From the NCBI GenBank assembly GCA_937877575.1, contig CALFIZ010000226.1, forward strand, positions 1 through 18,478: a DNA stretch of 18,478 nucleotides, written 5' to 3'. The stretch is from an uncultured Marinilabiliales bacterium (lineage in GTDB: Bacteria; Bacteroidota; Bacteroidia; Bacteroidales; BM520). Shown here piece by piece: positions 8,701 to 16,191 of this stretch. The position numbers were made by a program, and so were the translations under genes. Position 1 is the first letter of the stretch; each line of letters starts with the position of its first letter. The notes under the pieces were generated by a model. It did not search any database. It saw only the letters and a program-made list of their open reading frames with translations, and was not told the origin of the DNA.

Positions 8701-8753
8701 AAGCGGCTGTACATATCCCTTGCCACTTCCTTGAGGAAGCTGCTGTTACTCAT
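5706..8753 (-). CDS. addB: AddB-like PD-(D/E)XK nuclease subunit of a RecBCD/AddAB-type enzyme
   Basis: A 1015-residue protein resembling AddB, the second subunit of the AddAB helicase-nuclease that resects double-strand breaks for RecA. The N-terminus has VVMVFPNKRASLF where a helicase would have its Walker A; no GxGKT is present, so the helicase fold looks inactive. GVLETRSLDFDNILLL near residue 543 is typical of AddB/RecC. The C-terminal nuclease is intact: GTVFHSA, GGIIDRLDF (Asp852), VVDYKTGG (Asp871, Lys873) and LQTFLYSQ. Cys705 (NCPLQFYF) together with Cys1001, Cys1004 and Cys1010 (CKYCDYRLLC) matches the AddB and Cas4-like iron-sulfur staple. The gene overlaps the end of the addA-like gene by 8 bases, so translation is probably coupled. 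It ends with TAG, convergent to the Omp28-like gene. Identity as an AddB-like partner is strong; the formal gene name is less established in Bacteroidota. Confidence 0.88.
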   Translation of the reverse strand: MSNSSFLKEVARDMYSRFQNDMTNVVMVFPNKRASLFLNQELTRISDKPVWAPQYQTISELFLRLSPYTQIDPITCVCKLYDCYCKALNSNETIDEFYGWGEVIMDDLDDIDNQMVDVKQLFKYMEDWNQLSATSDFLSEDQITALKTYFRNFSTDEKEKAKERFIKLWRAMPEIYSSLRETLKKDSLLYKGALYRDVVENHLDSLNTGKTYVFVGFNVLTKVEHKLIDEVNSRATALFYWDYDDRLTADSEGLSHLIYDSGKFIREYLKTMPNAYKPTIDNTQYNIDIQYIKTDSVNAQSRYVPQWITRYEDKADLTKTAVILADESMLPQVLEVLTDDKINITMGYKLSDTPVLSYIVALSDLQLKGVRSSKDTQYATSPQPLQDDAPVNRYFYYSFYNKVLHHPFTVKDDTLWNKEIAGDDGKSMLDYLDSNVLASFENFNCKSFESEANADADSVIDRYANPAAESGDGNDSATNPYFALYAEALYRTHLAIEKLRSMKLDFGRKLTCRLLEQVLRTQSVPFHGEPLEGLQVMGVLETRSLDFDNILLLSANDGVLPKRVRNNSLVPYCLRQPFGLTTEQEQVNIYAYIFFRLLQRANHITLMFPTSGSDMGQCEMSRFMRQLLAETDFDIKTLHLDFSTENSFAESQIQKIEKTPEILKAVLHSANGKVYEKQSADGKADTKQKVIRLLSLSSINNYLNCPLQFYFRNVAGMRVKDEISSAIQPNQFGTVFHSAAQYFYTKITDGAPDCRITRELLEQHVKQGLIDLSVDEAFRKEIFECEDSEVGDYVGELVIARKVIAEYLQRLVEIDKILSPFRILQMEKYHYSIMKVNLQGEEYNLFIGGIIDRLDFIENYKGTGPAIRVVDYKTGGKQSDDAKIASIDDLYDAEKDKMPKYVLQTFLYSQAIKEELEGKTVQYPEIGWANDAQIHIMPSIIFIKQCNDAENYDARITFGRDMLTDFRDCADEFREKLSDFLNDELFDLDKPFEGTSNDKHCKYCDYRLLCGKMYL

Positions 8754-11700
8754 TGTTTACTCCTTTCACATTCTGAATCTGATTATCATCCAAAAACCAC
8801 AGATACCCCGTTATTGATTTGTCTGGAAACATCAGGTGCATCAGCCGCATATAGTCATAAACCTGTCGCTGATAATTCCTCAATTGAGATTCCCTCGCCT
8901 TTACCGACTCGAAAGCTGTAAACTTGAAATCCACGACGACAATCCGTTTCCCGTCCTTGCTAATCATCACGCGGTCAGGGCGATGGACTGCAAGTTTATT
9001 ATTCTCCTTACTGAGTATGTTCTGTTCATTATAAACAGTATATTCACCACTAAACCAGTCTTTTACAACATTCAACATCATTCCTGACCCAAACAGATGG
9101 CGGAAATTCTCCTCCTGTTCTTCGGTCAGTTCCTCATCCTGACGACATCGGCGGATTGCAGAATCCAAGTCCTTGGCAGTCATAATATTGCAAAGGATTT
9201 TATGATACAACGAACCGAGGTTCATCCTTGTGTAATTACCATTGTCATCCTTACCGCAGCCGAATTCCCGGGAATCCATGCTTTGTCGGAACACAGGCGT
9301 GAACATCGTGTCGCCGATGGAACAGTGTATCGTTTTCTTCATGTTCTCCTCTGCATTATCATCCTCGAATTTAGGTTCCATACGACTTTCCGCCGCATCC
9401 CGTCCCGGAATTATCTGTGCTTTTTCATAAGAGAAAATGCTATCGTATTCAGGTGGAAGATGTTGGTTGTCAAAAATATACGTCAGAGATTCATCATCTT
9501 CGCCAATTGGTTCGCACGATGATGACAAGACAGCATTCAGAGTCTGACTTATCGGAGAAGACGTTTTCAAGTCACTTTTTTTGTCATATCCCCAGATAAA
9601 AAGCCCTTTTTTTGCTCGTGTAAAGCCAACATAAAGCAGATTTATCGCATCCATCATAGTCTGACGTGTTTCCTCCTTCAATTCATCGGCAAAAACCGAA
9701 TCTGAAATCTGACTTGTGGAGCCGAAGTCAATTGGAAGCACTGAGATATCCTGATACGGCTCACCTTTCCCCGCAGTGGGTATCCAATGGATAGAGTCCA
9801 TGTGAAATCTGCACATCTCCGTATTACATTCTGGCATAAACACATAGTCGAAGGCAAGACCTTTGGACTTGTGAATGGTCATAACCTGAAGTGCATTCTT
9901 GTCTGTAGTGGTTATTGCAACACTGGAAAGCGTTTCGTCCCAATATTCGAGAAACGAGACCATGTCGGCGGCATATTTGTGAGAATAAGTCATCACATTG
10001 TCAAGATAAGCCAAAATATATTCCGACTGATTGGGGATTTCGTCGAGTTTCATACTCTTCACAAGTCTTTCATTCAACTCATACAGCGGCAACTTTCTCA
10101 GTGAATCCATATCATCAACCAGTATTTTCGGGAGCAGTTCAGCCGAGCCGGTGATTTTGGCAAAGATATCATCATCCTTTATTGTTTTATGAAGAATATC
10201 CTTCTGATAATGAAAGGCAAGATACGACTTGGAAACGAAGTCGTCTGAATCGTGCATGTAGCGGAGTGCAGCGATAATCATCTGTACAGCTGTTGACGAC
10301 TTAAGTTGGAAGGCATCTGCTGAAACGAGTTTTATGGATTGTGTCTCACCTTCGCTGAACGCATCAATGATTTTGCCGGAAGTTCTGTTGTTGCGGACAA
10401 GAACGGTCATCTTACTGTAAGGTATGTTTTTCTCTTGATGTAAAGCGAGCACCTGGCGGCGCAAATCGTCATAATGTTTATCCTTGAAATCTGCCTCTGA
10501 ATTATAGATTTTCACATACACATGACCTTGCGGAGCCTTGTCAGACTTCTCGGCAGGCAAAAACTGACGCACCTCGTTATACGCATTGGCAATTCGGTTG
10601 TCGCCAAAGTCCGACACATCGTCCATCAGACTTGCCATTTTTGGAAAGACATAGTTGTTGAAAGCGATAATCACGTTGTCGCTGCGGAAATTATAAATGA
10701 GGTTTTTCGCAGATACCTGATTGGTGAATTCATCGTGTTTTCCCATGTTTTCAAGAATATGCCAGTCACCGTTACGCCAGCGGTAGATGCTTTGTTTCAC
10801 ATCACCCACTATAAGATTCTGACGGTTATTGCTGAGCAGTTCATTCAGCAACGGCCTGAAATTACCCCACTGCTGCCGCGATGTATCCTGAAACTCATCC
10901 ATCATCAGATGGTTGAGCATGGGACCTATCTTTTCGAACACAAACTCCGTATTGCCCTCACCATTCATCAAATCGTTAAGCAGAGCACCCGTCTGTGACA
11001 GCAGAAGTTGCTGATTTTCAGCATTTATTTCATTAACTTCCTCATCAATGGAGGAAAGAAGTCCGAGTTGGTGAATATTTTTCAGCACAAGCTTGGCACT
11101 ATTGTAACTGTACAGATTTCTCAGGTATTCGTCGTAAAAGTCCTGGATTATCCCGCACAATGCAGTCGCCATATCATTTGCCTCAGCATCATTAAGGGAA
11201 GATTTCTTCAGCATCTTTTCAGGAGGTTTGTCACCAATAGCGTATGCCGGAATCGTTTTTCCCATAGTTTTTAGCTGTCCCGCATTCTCAACTCCGGAAA
11301 TAATCCATCCCAATTCCCTGCCGTCAAATGCTTTTTGGGAAGACAGTGACTTGTCACCAATAAACATCAAAACTTTTTCAGAGATTGACTTAATATTATG
11401 TTCGCAAGTGTTTTTTATGGCAAACAGTTTGTCGCGCATATCCTCAATCAGCTTGGGGTTATCATCAAATTCCTTCTGTAATCTCTTGCTATTCTGACGA
11501 TATACTTCTTTACCGAGCTGATTGGAAAAGGACTGCAGCATATCGGTTATACTCCATTTGGCACCTTCGTCCACCCTATCGCCCACGAAATCCAAAATAC
11601 GTTTCTTGAGTTTATCCGTTTTTTCATTCTTGTCAGGATTTAGTGATGATATAAGCCTTTCCACAGCCATTTTGCGCACCTCCTCATCATTGATTTCAGT

Positions 11701-12168
11701 ACGGATATTTGCCGGAAGACCAAGTTCGTGCGCAACACCGTTCAGCACACTCTGGAAAAAGGAATCTATGGTGGAGACCTTAAACTGGTCGTAATTATGC
11801 AAAATTTCGAGCAATATCTTTTTAGCCCGCTGACTGTATCCGTCAATCTCCTCCTCTGTGAAAGAAGCCATGCTGTCATCTTTGATAATTTCAGCAATCT
11901 TCTTCAGATAGCTGTTGGTGTCTTTGGAGCGTTCATCGGCGGACTGGCGTTTATCGTGGATTACGGCAATATTGTAGAGGGTGCCGAGGATACGGTCCTT
12001 CATTTCACCTGTAGCCTTCACGGTAAAAGTCACTGCAAGGATATGCCTGTATTCGTTTGGTGAAGGGGAATTGAGCAGCATTGCGATATATTCCGCAACC
12101 AAAGTGAAAGTCTTTCCCGAACCCGCAGACGACCTGTAAACGGTCAATGGCTTTGTATTGGTAATCAT
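8746..12168 (-). CDS. addA: AddA-like UvrD-family helicase with C-terminal nuclease domain
   Basis: A 1140-residue superfamily 1 helicase-nuclease of RecB/AddA type. The helicase motifs are all visible: SSAGSGKT with Lys19 (I), LAVTFTVKATGEMKDRI (Ia), MMDEFQDTSRQQW with Asp424-Glu425 (II), VGDVKQSIYRWRNGD (III), NLIYNFRSD (IV), LQVMTIHKSKGLAFDYV (V) and LLYVGFTRAKKG with Arg851 (VI). The C-terminal RecB-like nuclease has GSLYHKIL, HRPDRVM (Asp1065) and VVVDFKF (Asp1080, Lys1082). Both this subunit and its partner thus keep nuclease active sites, which is the AddAB arrangement rather than RecBCD. The enzyme loads on DNA ends, unwinds and degrades to prepare ends for recombination and to destroy foreign linear DNA. 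It starts 20 bases after the ABC ATPase gene and overlaps the downstream addB-like gene by 8 bases. Confidence 0.92.
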   Translation of the reverse strand: MITNTKPLTVYRSSAGSGKTFTLVAEYIAMLLNSPSPNEYRHILAVTFTVKATGEMKDRILGTLYNIAVIHDKRQSADERSKDTNSYLKKIAEIIKDDSMASFTEEEIDGYSQRAKKILLEILHNYDQFKVSTIDSFFQSVLNGVAHELGLPANIRTEINDEEVRKMAVERLISSLNPDKNEKTDKLKKRILDFVGDRVDEGAKWSITDMLQSFSNQLGKEVYRQNSKRLQKEFDDNPKLIEDMRDKLFAIKNTCEHNIKSISEKVLMFIGDKSLSSQKAFDGRELGWIISGVENAGQLKTMGKTIPAYAIGDKPPEKMLKKSSLNDAEANDMATALCGIIQDFYDEYLRNLYSYNSAKLVLKNIHQLGLLSSIDEEVNEINAENQQLLLSQTGALLNDLMNGEGNTEFVFEKIGPMLNHLMMDEFQDTSRQQWGNFRPLLNELLSNNRQNLIVGDVKQSIYRWRNGDWHILENMGKHDEFTNQVSAKNLIYNFRSDNVIIAFNNYVFPKMASLMDDVSDFGDNRIANAYNEVRQFLPAEKSDKAPQGHVYVKIYNSEADFKDKHYDDLRRQVLALHQEKNIPYSKMTVLVRNNRTSGKIIDAFSEGETQSIKLVSADAFQLKSSTAVQMIIAALRYMHDSDDFVSKSYLAFHYQKDILHKTIKDDDIFAKITGSAELLPKILVDDMDSLRKLPLYELNERLVKSMKLDEIPNQSEYILAYLDNVMTYSHKYAADMVSFLEYWDETLSSVAITTTDKNALQVMTIHKSKGLAFDYVFMPECNTEMCRFHMDSIHWIPTAGKGEPYQDISVLPIDFGSTSQISDSVFADELKEETRQTMMDAINLLYVGFTRAKKGLFIWGYDKKSDLKTSSPISQTLNAVLSSSCEPIGEDDESLTYIFDNQHLPPEYDSIFSYEKAQIIPGRDAAESRMEPKFEDDNAEENMKKTIHCSIGDTMFTPVFRQSMDSREFGCGKDDNGNYTRMNLGSLYHKILCNIMTAKDLDSAIRRCRQDEELTEEQEENFRHLFGSGMMLNVVKDWFSGEYTVYNEQNILSKENNKLAVHRPDRVMISKDGKRIVVVDFKFTAFESVKARESQLRNYQRQVYDYMRLMHLMFPDKSITGYLWFLDDNQIQNVKGVNNE

Positions 12169-12188
12169 ATTATAATTCAGAGCAAATT

Positions 12189-12953
12189 TTATTTTTTATT
12201 AATTGCCTTAAGATATTCAGCCGTCTTTTTGTCAAACAATCTTATGATAAGTTCATCTTCAAACAGTTGCTGCGGAGTAACAGAAGAAAACCGACTTTCC
12301 TTGTCAAAAATCCAAAGCTTGTCGGCAGTATGTATTGCCATTTCGAGATTGTGAGTGGAAAGCAGCACACCTTTATTTTGTTTTTGAGTCATGTCGGAAA
12401 GCAGCTCCATCATCTCTATGCGCGACTGATAGTCGAGAAACGCCATCGGTTCATCCATGACTATATATGGAGTCTGTTGTGCTAAAGACTTGGCAATCAT
12501 GGTTTTCTGCTTTTCGCCATCACTAATCATGTTGAACATGGCATTGCTTATCTTTCTGATGCCGATGATGTCGATAGCTTCATCTACGAGTTTATAATCG
12601 GAAGCCTTCAGACTGCCGAACATTCCCGAATAAGGATACCTGCCAAAAGCCACCACATCTCTGACGGTAAAGTTATCTATTGCAGGAGCATTTGATTTCA
12701 CAACACTTATCAGTGAGGAAACACTCTTCTCATTCAAGGTGTTGCCATCCTGACCTTCTATATTGACGATTCCGGAAACAGGTTTCTGGAATCCGCATAA
12801 AGTCTTTATCAGCGTGGATTTGCCGGAGCCATTAGGTCCGATCAGCAAGACGAGTTCACCTCTGTCAAGTGTCGCATTAATGCCTTCCGACACGACACGT
12901 TTCACCTTCCTGCCCGACAAGTAGCCGATTATCAAGTCTTTAAGTTCTATCAT
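12189..12953 (-). CDS. FecE/FhuC-type ABC transporter ATPase
   Basis: A 254-residue ATP-binding subunit of an iron-chelate or cobalamin importer. Walker A is GPNGSGKST (Lys45), the signature is ISDGEKQ at 143-149 (a variant of LSGGQ), Walker B is YIVMDEP (Asp167, Glu168), the D-loop is AFLD at 171-174 and the H-loop is STHN with His201. FGRYPYSGMFG at about 103-113 is characteristic of the FecE/FhuC/BtuD branch. The usual Q-loop glutamine is not evident; the segment reads ISVVKSNAP, and I recall Bacteroidota homologues having a VVLT-like version at that place. It overlaps the permease gene by 4 bases (ATGA), so the two are translationally coupled. The substrate (siderophore, haem or B12) cannot be told without the binding protein, which is not in the window. 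Confidence 0.88.
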   Translation of the reverse strand: MIELKDLIIGYLSGRKVKRVVSEGINATLDRGELVLLIGPNGSGKSTLIKTLCGFQKPVSGIVNIEGQDGNTLNEKSVSSLISVVKSNAPAIDNFTVRDVVAFGRYPYSGMFGSLKASDYKLVDEAIDIIGIRKISNAMFNMISDGEKQKTMIAKSLAQQTPYIVMDEPMAFLDYQSRIEMMELLSDMTQKQNKGVLLSTHNLEMAIHTADKLWIFDKESRFSSVTPQQLFEDELIIRLFDKKTAEYLKAINKK

Positions 12954-13984
12954 CTCAAATTCTTAACTGAAGGTTGAAACAGAATCCATATCAGTATCGG
13001 TGCGCCGATGATGGAAGTGATGACGTTCACCGGCAATGCGCCATCGATGCCCGGAATACGGGAAATCACAAGACACAGCAAAGCGAACAGGCCGCCCCAT
13101 ATTATGCTGAACGGCAGAACCACCCTATGTTCGGATTTCTTAAGAGAGAATCTCACGATGTGAGGAATGGCAAGTCCGATAAAACCTATAGGTCCGCAAT
13201 AGGCAGTGACTATCGCTATCAGCAGACTGGAAATCAATATGATAAGGGTACGTGCCCGATAGACATTCACCCCAATATTTTCAGCATATTCATCACCGAG
13301 AAGGATAGCGTTAAGAGGTTTTATCATAAGAAAACAAGCAACAAGAAGCAGCAATATTACAGAGAAATAAAACGGAACCATCGACTGCGGAACGCTGGAA
13401 AAACTTCCCATCCCCCATAGGACGTACGAATAGAGGCTTTCCTTCATGCTGAAGAATTCAATAACCGAGATTACTGCGGAAGAAATGAACGAAGTCATAA
13501 GTCCCACTATCAGAACGACAAGCTTATTGGATATTTTTGTAGAAATATACAGTAAAATCAGTATGATTGGCAATGCACCGAGAAATGACGACACCGCAAT
13601 CCACAGCTGGCGCGACAATCCTGCTGAAGCGACCATAGTCGGTGTGGCGCCGATTATCAGCAGACATACTGCAACTCCGAGATTGGCACCAGAGCTGATG
13701 CCCAATACCGAGGGGTCGGCAAGCGGATTGTTGAACAGCGTCTGCAGCAGAAGCCCTGAAACTGACAGTGCCGCCCCTGTCAGCAGAGCCGTCAGCGTCA
13801 TATTCAATCTCGAAGAGATTATAATATTCTTCAACTCCGACAGTTCCGTATTGCCTGAAAGGTACTGCAACATATCCGCCATAGTGATTCCGACATTGCC
13901 CATAAAAACATTGACGACAACAGCAGCGATTAGAACTATTATCGAAATCGCACCGATTATCCAATATGTACTGTTTTGTTTCAT
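12950..13984 (-). CDS. FecCD-family ABC transporter permease
   Basis: A 344-residue integral membrane permease of the FecCD/BtuC family, importing iron complexes or cobalamin from the periplasm. It is hydrophobic throughout, consistent with the ten membrane helices of the family. Hallmarks are TGAALSVSGLLLQ (69-81), NPLADPSVLGISSGANLG (86-103), the cytoplasmic coupling region GPIGFIGLAIPHIVR (264-278) and the C-terminal LPVNVITSIIGAPILI (317-332). The length is normal and the start follows the family (MKQNSTYWII then helix 1). It is followed with a 4-base overlap by its ATPase. In many Bacteroidota loci a substrate-binding lipoprotein gene precedes the permease, but here the preceding gene, 90 bases away, is a YggS-type protein. 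Confidence 0.9.
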   Translation of the reverse strand: MKQNSTYWIIGAISIIVLIAAVVVNVFMGNVGITMADMLQYLSGNTELSELKNIIISSRLNMTLTALLTGAALSVSGLLLQTLFNNPLADPSVLGISSGANLGVAVCLLIIGATPTMVASAGLSRQLWIAVSSFLGALPIILILLYISTKISNKLVVLIVGLMTSFISSAVISVIEFFSMKESLYSYVLWGMGSFSSVPQSMVPFYFSVILLLLVACFLMIKPLNAILLGDEYAENIGVNVYRARTLIILISSLLIAIVTAYCGPIGFIGLAIPHIVRFSLKKSEHRVVLPFSIIWGGLFALLCLVISRIPGIDGALPVNVITSIIGAPILIWILFQPSVKNLR

Positions 13985-13995
13985 CTTTTATACAC

Positions 13996-14010
13996 TTGAC
14001 GTCAACTATA
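13996..14010 (-). promoter_or_regulatory. Palindrome and weak promoter element before the permease gene
   Basis: TTGACGTCAA at 13996-14005 is a perfect 10-base palindrome. It ends 11 bases upstream of the permease start and overlaps CAACTATA at 14003-14010, which on the - strand reads TATAGTTG, one mismatch from the TAnnTTTG -7 element. An operator overlapping a promoter would fit a metal-regulated importer, but the -33 box is missing and a 10-base palindrome can occur by chance. The rest of the 90-base gap (13985-14074) shows no riboswitch-like structure and no convincing terminator for the upstream gene. Confidence 0.3.
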
Positions 14011-14074
14011 ACCACCTTACTTAAGAAGACCGTAAAGACCGCCGGCCATTTGCAATCAATCGTTTCCTTATCTG

Positions 14075-14752
14075 CTATCTTTTAGCACTGTAATCCCTCT
14101 CGCCGAAAATTGCAGTACCGATTCTGACCATAGTGCTACCCTCTTCAACCGCAATTTTATAATCACCCGACATGCCCATCGACAATTCCCTGAACTGCCC
14201 GTTATCGGGATAGAACTGTTTCTTTATCTCATCGAAATATGATTTCAGTTTCTCAAACTCGCTTCTCACCTGGTTTTCATCATCAACAAAAGACGCCATT
14301 CCCATAACGCCCTTGAGACTCACGTTGTTAAGAGAATGGAACATGTCGGACTTGAGAAACCCAACAGCCTCCTCAATGCTAAAACCATGTTTTGATTCCT
14401 CGGTCGCAATATGAAATTCCAAAAGACAATCCATGGTCTTATTCAATTTTGCCGCCTCGGCATTTATGCCTGAGAGCAGTTCCGGAGAGCTGATGCTGTG
14501 TATCATAAAGGCATGAGGAACCACATACTTTATCTTGTTGGATTGTAAATTGCCGATAAAATGCCATCGTACGTCATCGGGCATCATAGGGAACTTGTCA
14601 CGCAGTTCCTGAGGTCTGTTCTCACCGAAATCACGTTGTCCTGCGGAATAAGCCTCCTGCAGTTTTTCTATGGGTTGAAATTTAGATACTGCTATCAATC
14701 TGACTGTCGGCGGTATCGAGTTCTTTATGGTCAACAGATTGTCCTTCAGCAT
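14075..14752 (-). CDS. yggS: YggS/PROSC-type pyridoxal-phosphate homeostasis protein
   Basis: A 225-residue single-domain PLP-binding protein of the YggS/PLPBP family, which helps control free pyridoxal phosphate and amino-acid pools in the cytoplasm and has no known enzyme activity. Family signatures are RLIAVSKFQP with the PLP lysine Lys24, AGQRDFGENRPQEL (37-50), WHFIGNLQSNK, HGFS, LKGVMGM, ELSMGMSGDYKIAVEEGST and the phosphate-loop end MVRIGTAIFG. Length is normal. The ATG at 14752 is the only Met before Lys24, so the reading frame must begin within the end of the ligase gene, a 71-base out-of-frame overlap. No separate promoter could be placed, so it is probably translated from the polysaccharide-gene transcript. 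Confidence 0.95.
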   Translation of the reverse strand: MLKDNLLTIKNSIPPTVRLIAVSKFQPIEKLQEAYSAGQRDFGENRPQELRDKFPMMPDDVRWHFIGNLQSNKIKYVVPHAFMIHSISSPELLSGINAEAAKLNKTMDCLLEFHIATEESKHGFSIEEAVGFLKSDMFHSLNNVSLKGVMGMASFVDDENQVRSEFEKLKSYFDEIKKQFYPDNGQFRELSMGMSGDYKIAVEEGSTMVRIGTAIFGERDYSAKR

Positions 14753-16181
14753 TTTGTTTTTCTATATTTCTAATTTTGATATCGAGTGAGACTATCATCG
14801 CGACATAGAGCCAGAAAGGTACGGCAGCCTTGTCAATATCGAGGAAGTTGTTCATAAGTCCATGAGTGTAATACGTCACGAAGGCAAGCATACAGAACAG
14901 AACTATATGCTTGTCATTTCGGTCTTTTGCATGCGTATATACACGTCCTCCTGTCGCAAATATTGAAATCATCAGTGCAAACACGAGAATAAGTCCGGGC
15001 AGACCCTGTTCCGACAGCGGACCGAAATATTCGCTGTGACAGTTACCCACATCACCGGCATTGGTACTGATGATAGTTTCTTCCCTGGCACGTTGGAAAG
15101 GAGCATATACAAACTGATATGTTCCCGGTCCCCAGCCGACTACAGGGCGTTCTTCAAACATTCTTATTGCACATGACCAACGGTTGATACGCTCAAGGTT
15201 GGACGCATCGGATGAAATGTTGGTCATTGACTTTATATGATCCACGAAATTCTGACTCGATTCGTTATTGTTTCTCTGCATGGAGATTAAAATCTGGTCT
15301 TCGAAAGCGAAGAACAGACCGACAAGGCAGGCGACTATGACCACTGCATATTTGAACTTGATTTTCAGCAGGAATGCAAGAGCTACGAGCAGTGCCACAA
15401 CAGCGCTTATCCATGCCGCACGTGTGAACGACAGATATGTGGCTATAACGAAAAGCACTAACAGCACCAAAGCGGCTAACCTTTTCAGAAGTGAATATTC
15501 CGAACTCAACAGGTAATAGACGAGAAACGGAATCATAAACACCAGCATGGCACCATAACAAGTGTGTTCAGGAAAGAACGGAAACATCACCCAAAGTCCC
15601 GATTTGGCTGAAAATCCGTGCATTGCATGGTTGATGATGGTATAAACTATAACTATAGTGAAGGCGATTACGTATGCCCAGTTATACTTTATTATATTCT
15701 TCTGATCCCCCTTGAAAATGCGTATAGCCACAAAATAGCAAGGAATGACAAACCACAGTCTTGCAGCAAGATACTTGAATGAAACCACAGGCATCGAACT
15801 CGTGATTGAACATACAAACATCCAGAATAGAACTATGAAAATGCATATTGTCACCGGATGTGAAATAATATCCTTGTCTATTTTTCCGTCATAGCACATC
15901 TTGAAGATGAACATGAACGTGAACAGTATCAGCATGATTTCATCAGGGATGCCGATGGAGATGCCGAATTCGGTCCCGATAAGATTCACCGACAGAGGGG
16001 CACTGAACACAATAAGCAGCATAACGTCCTTCAGGGCAAAGAAATACAGGCATACTGTAATCAAGGCAACAGGCACTAACAGAGGCACCCAGGCCAGTTC
16101 CTTGATGATGCAGAAGACTATCAGCACCAAGAAAGCCAAACAGGCACCATAGACACCGAGTATTTTCTGTTTTTTGCTCAT
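14682..16181 (-). CDS. O-antigen ligase / Wzy-type polysaccharide polymerase-like membrane protein
   Basis: A 499-residue polytopic membrane protein with roughly ten to twelve hydrophobic segments. It belongs to the Wzy_C/WaaL superfamily, which either ligates O-antigen to lipid A core or polymerises polysaccharide repeat units on the periplasmic side. SFTRAAWISA (Arg254) matches the conserved SRT/AW motif. After it comes the large periplasmic loop with LERINRWSCAIRMFEERPVVGWGPG and HSEYFGPLSEQGLPG (His382), the conserved His/Glu region of the family. The hydrophilic tail after about residue 470 overlaps the yggS start. It begins 10 bases after the second wzz gene. Ligase and polymerase cannot be separated by sequence alone; two adjacent chain-length regulators make a polymerase role plausible. 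Confidence 0.82.
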   Translation of the reverse strand: MSKKQKILGVYGACLAFLVLIVFCIIKELAWVPLLVPVALITVCLYFFALKDVMLLIVFSAPLSVNLIGTEFGISIGIPDEIMLILFTFMFIFKMCYDGKIDKDIISHPVTICIFIVLFWMFVCSITSSMPVVSFKYLAARLWFVIPCYFVAIRIFKGDQKNIIKYNWAYVIAFTIVIVYTIINHAMHGFSAKSGLWVMFPFFPEHTCYGAMLVFMIPFLVYYLLSSEYSLLKRLAALVLLVLFVIATYLSFTRAAWISAVVALLVALAFLLKIKFKYAVVIVACLVGLFFAFEDQILISMQRNNNESSQNFVDHIKSMTNISSDASNLERINRWSCAIRMFEERPVVGWGPGTYQFVYAPFQRAREETIISTNAGDVGNCHSEYFGPLSEQGLPGLILVFALMISIFATGGRVYTHAKDRNDKHIVLFCMLAFVTYYTHGLMNNFLDIDKAAVPFWLYVAMIVSLDIKIRNIEKQNAEGQSVDHKELDTADSQIDSSI

Positions 16182-16191
16182 TGTTCAGACA

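Noticed and set aside
8394..8921. A 175-codon + strand frame across the junction of the two AddAB-type genes
   Set aside because: It is antisense to two genes with clear motifs, and its translation resembles no protein I know.
13524..14015. A 163-codon - strand frame in another phase within the permease gene
   Set aside because: The permease frame has the full FecCD motifs; this one starts with GTG and shows only odd Cys/Arg/Asp-rich composition.
14018..14042. Direct repeat AAGACCG-TAA-AGACCG followed by GCCGGC as a terminator for yggS
   Set aside because: It is a direct, not inverted, repeat and no stable stem with a T-run could be drawn.
13985..14074. Possible cobalamin riboswitch before the FecCD permease
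   Set aside because: The gap is only 90 bases, far shorter than that riboswitch, and no B12-box-like sequence is visible.
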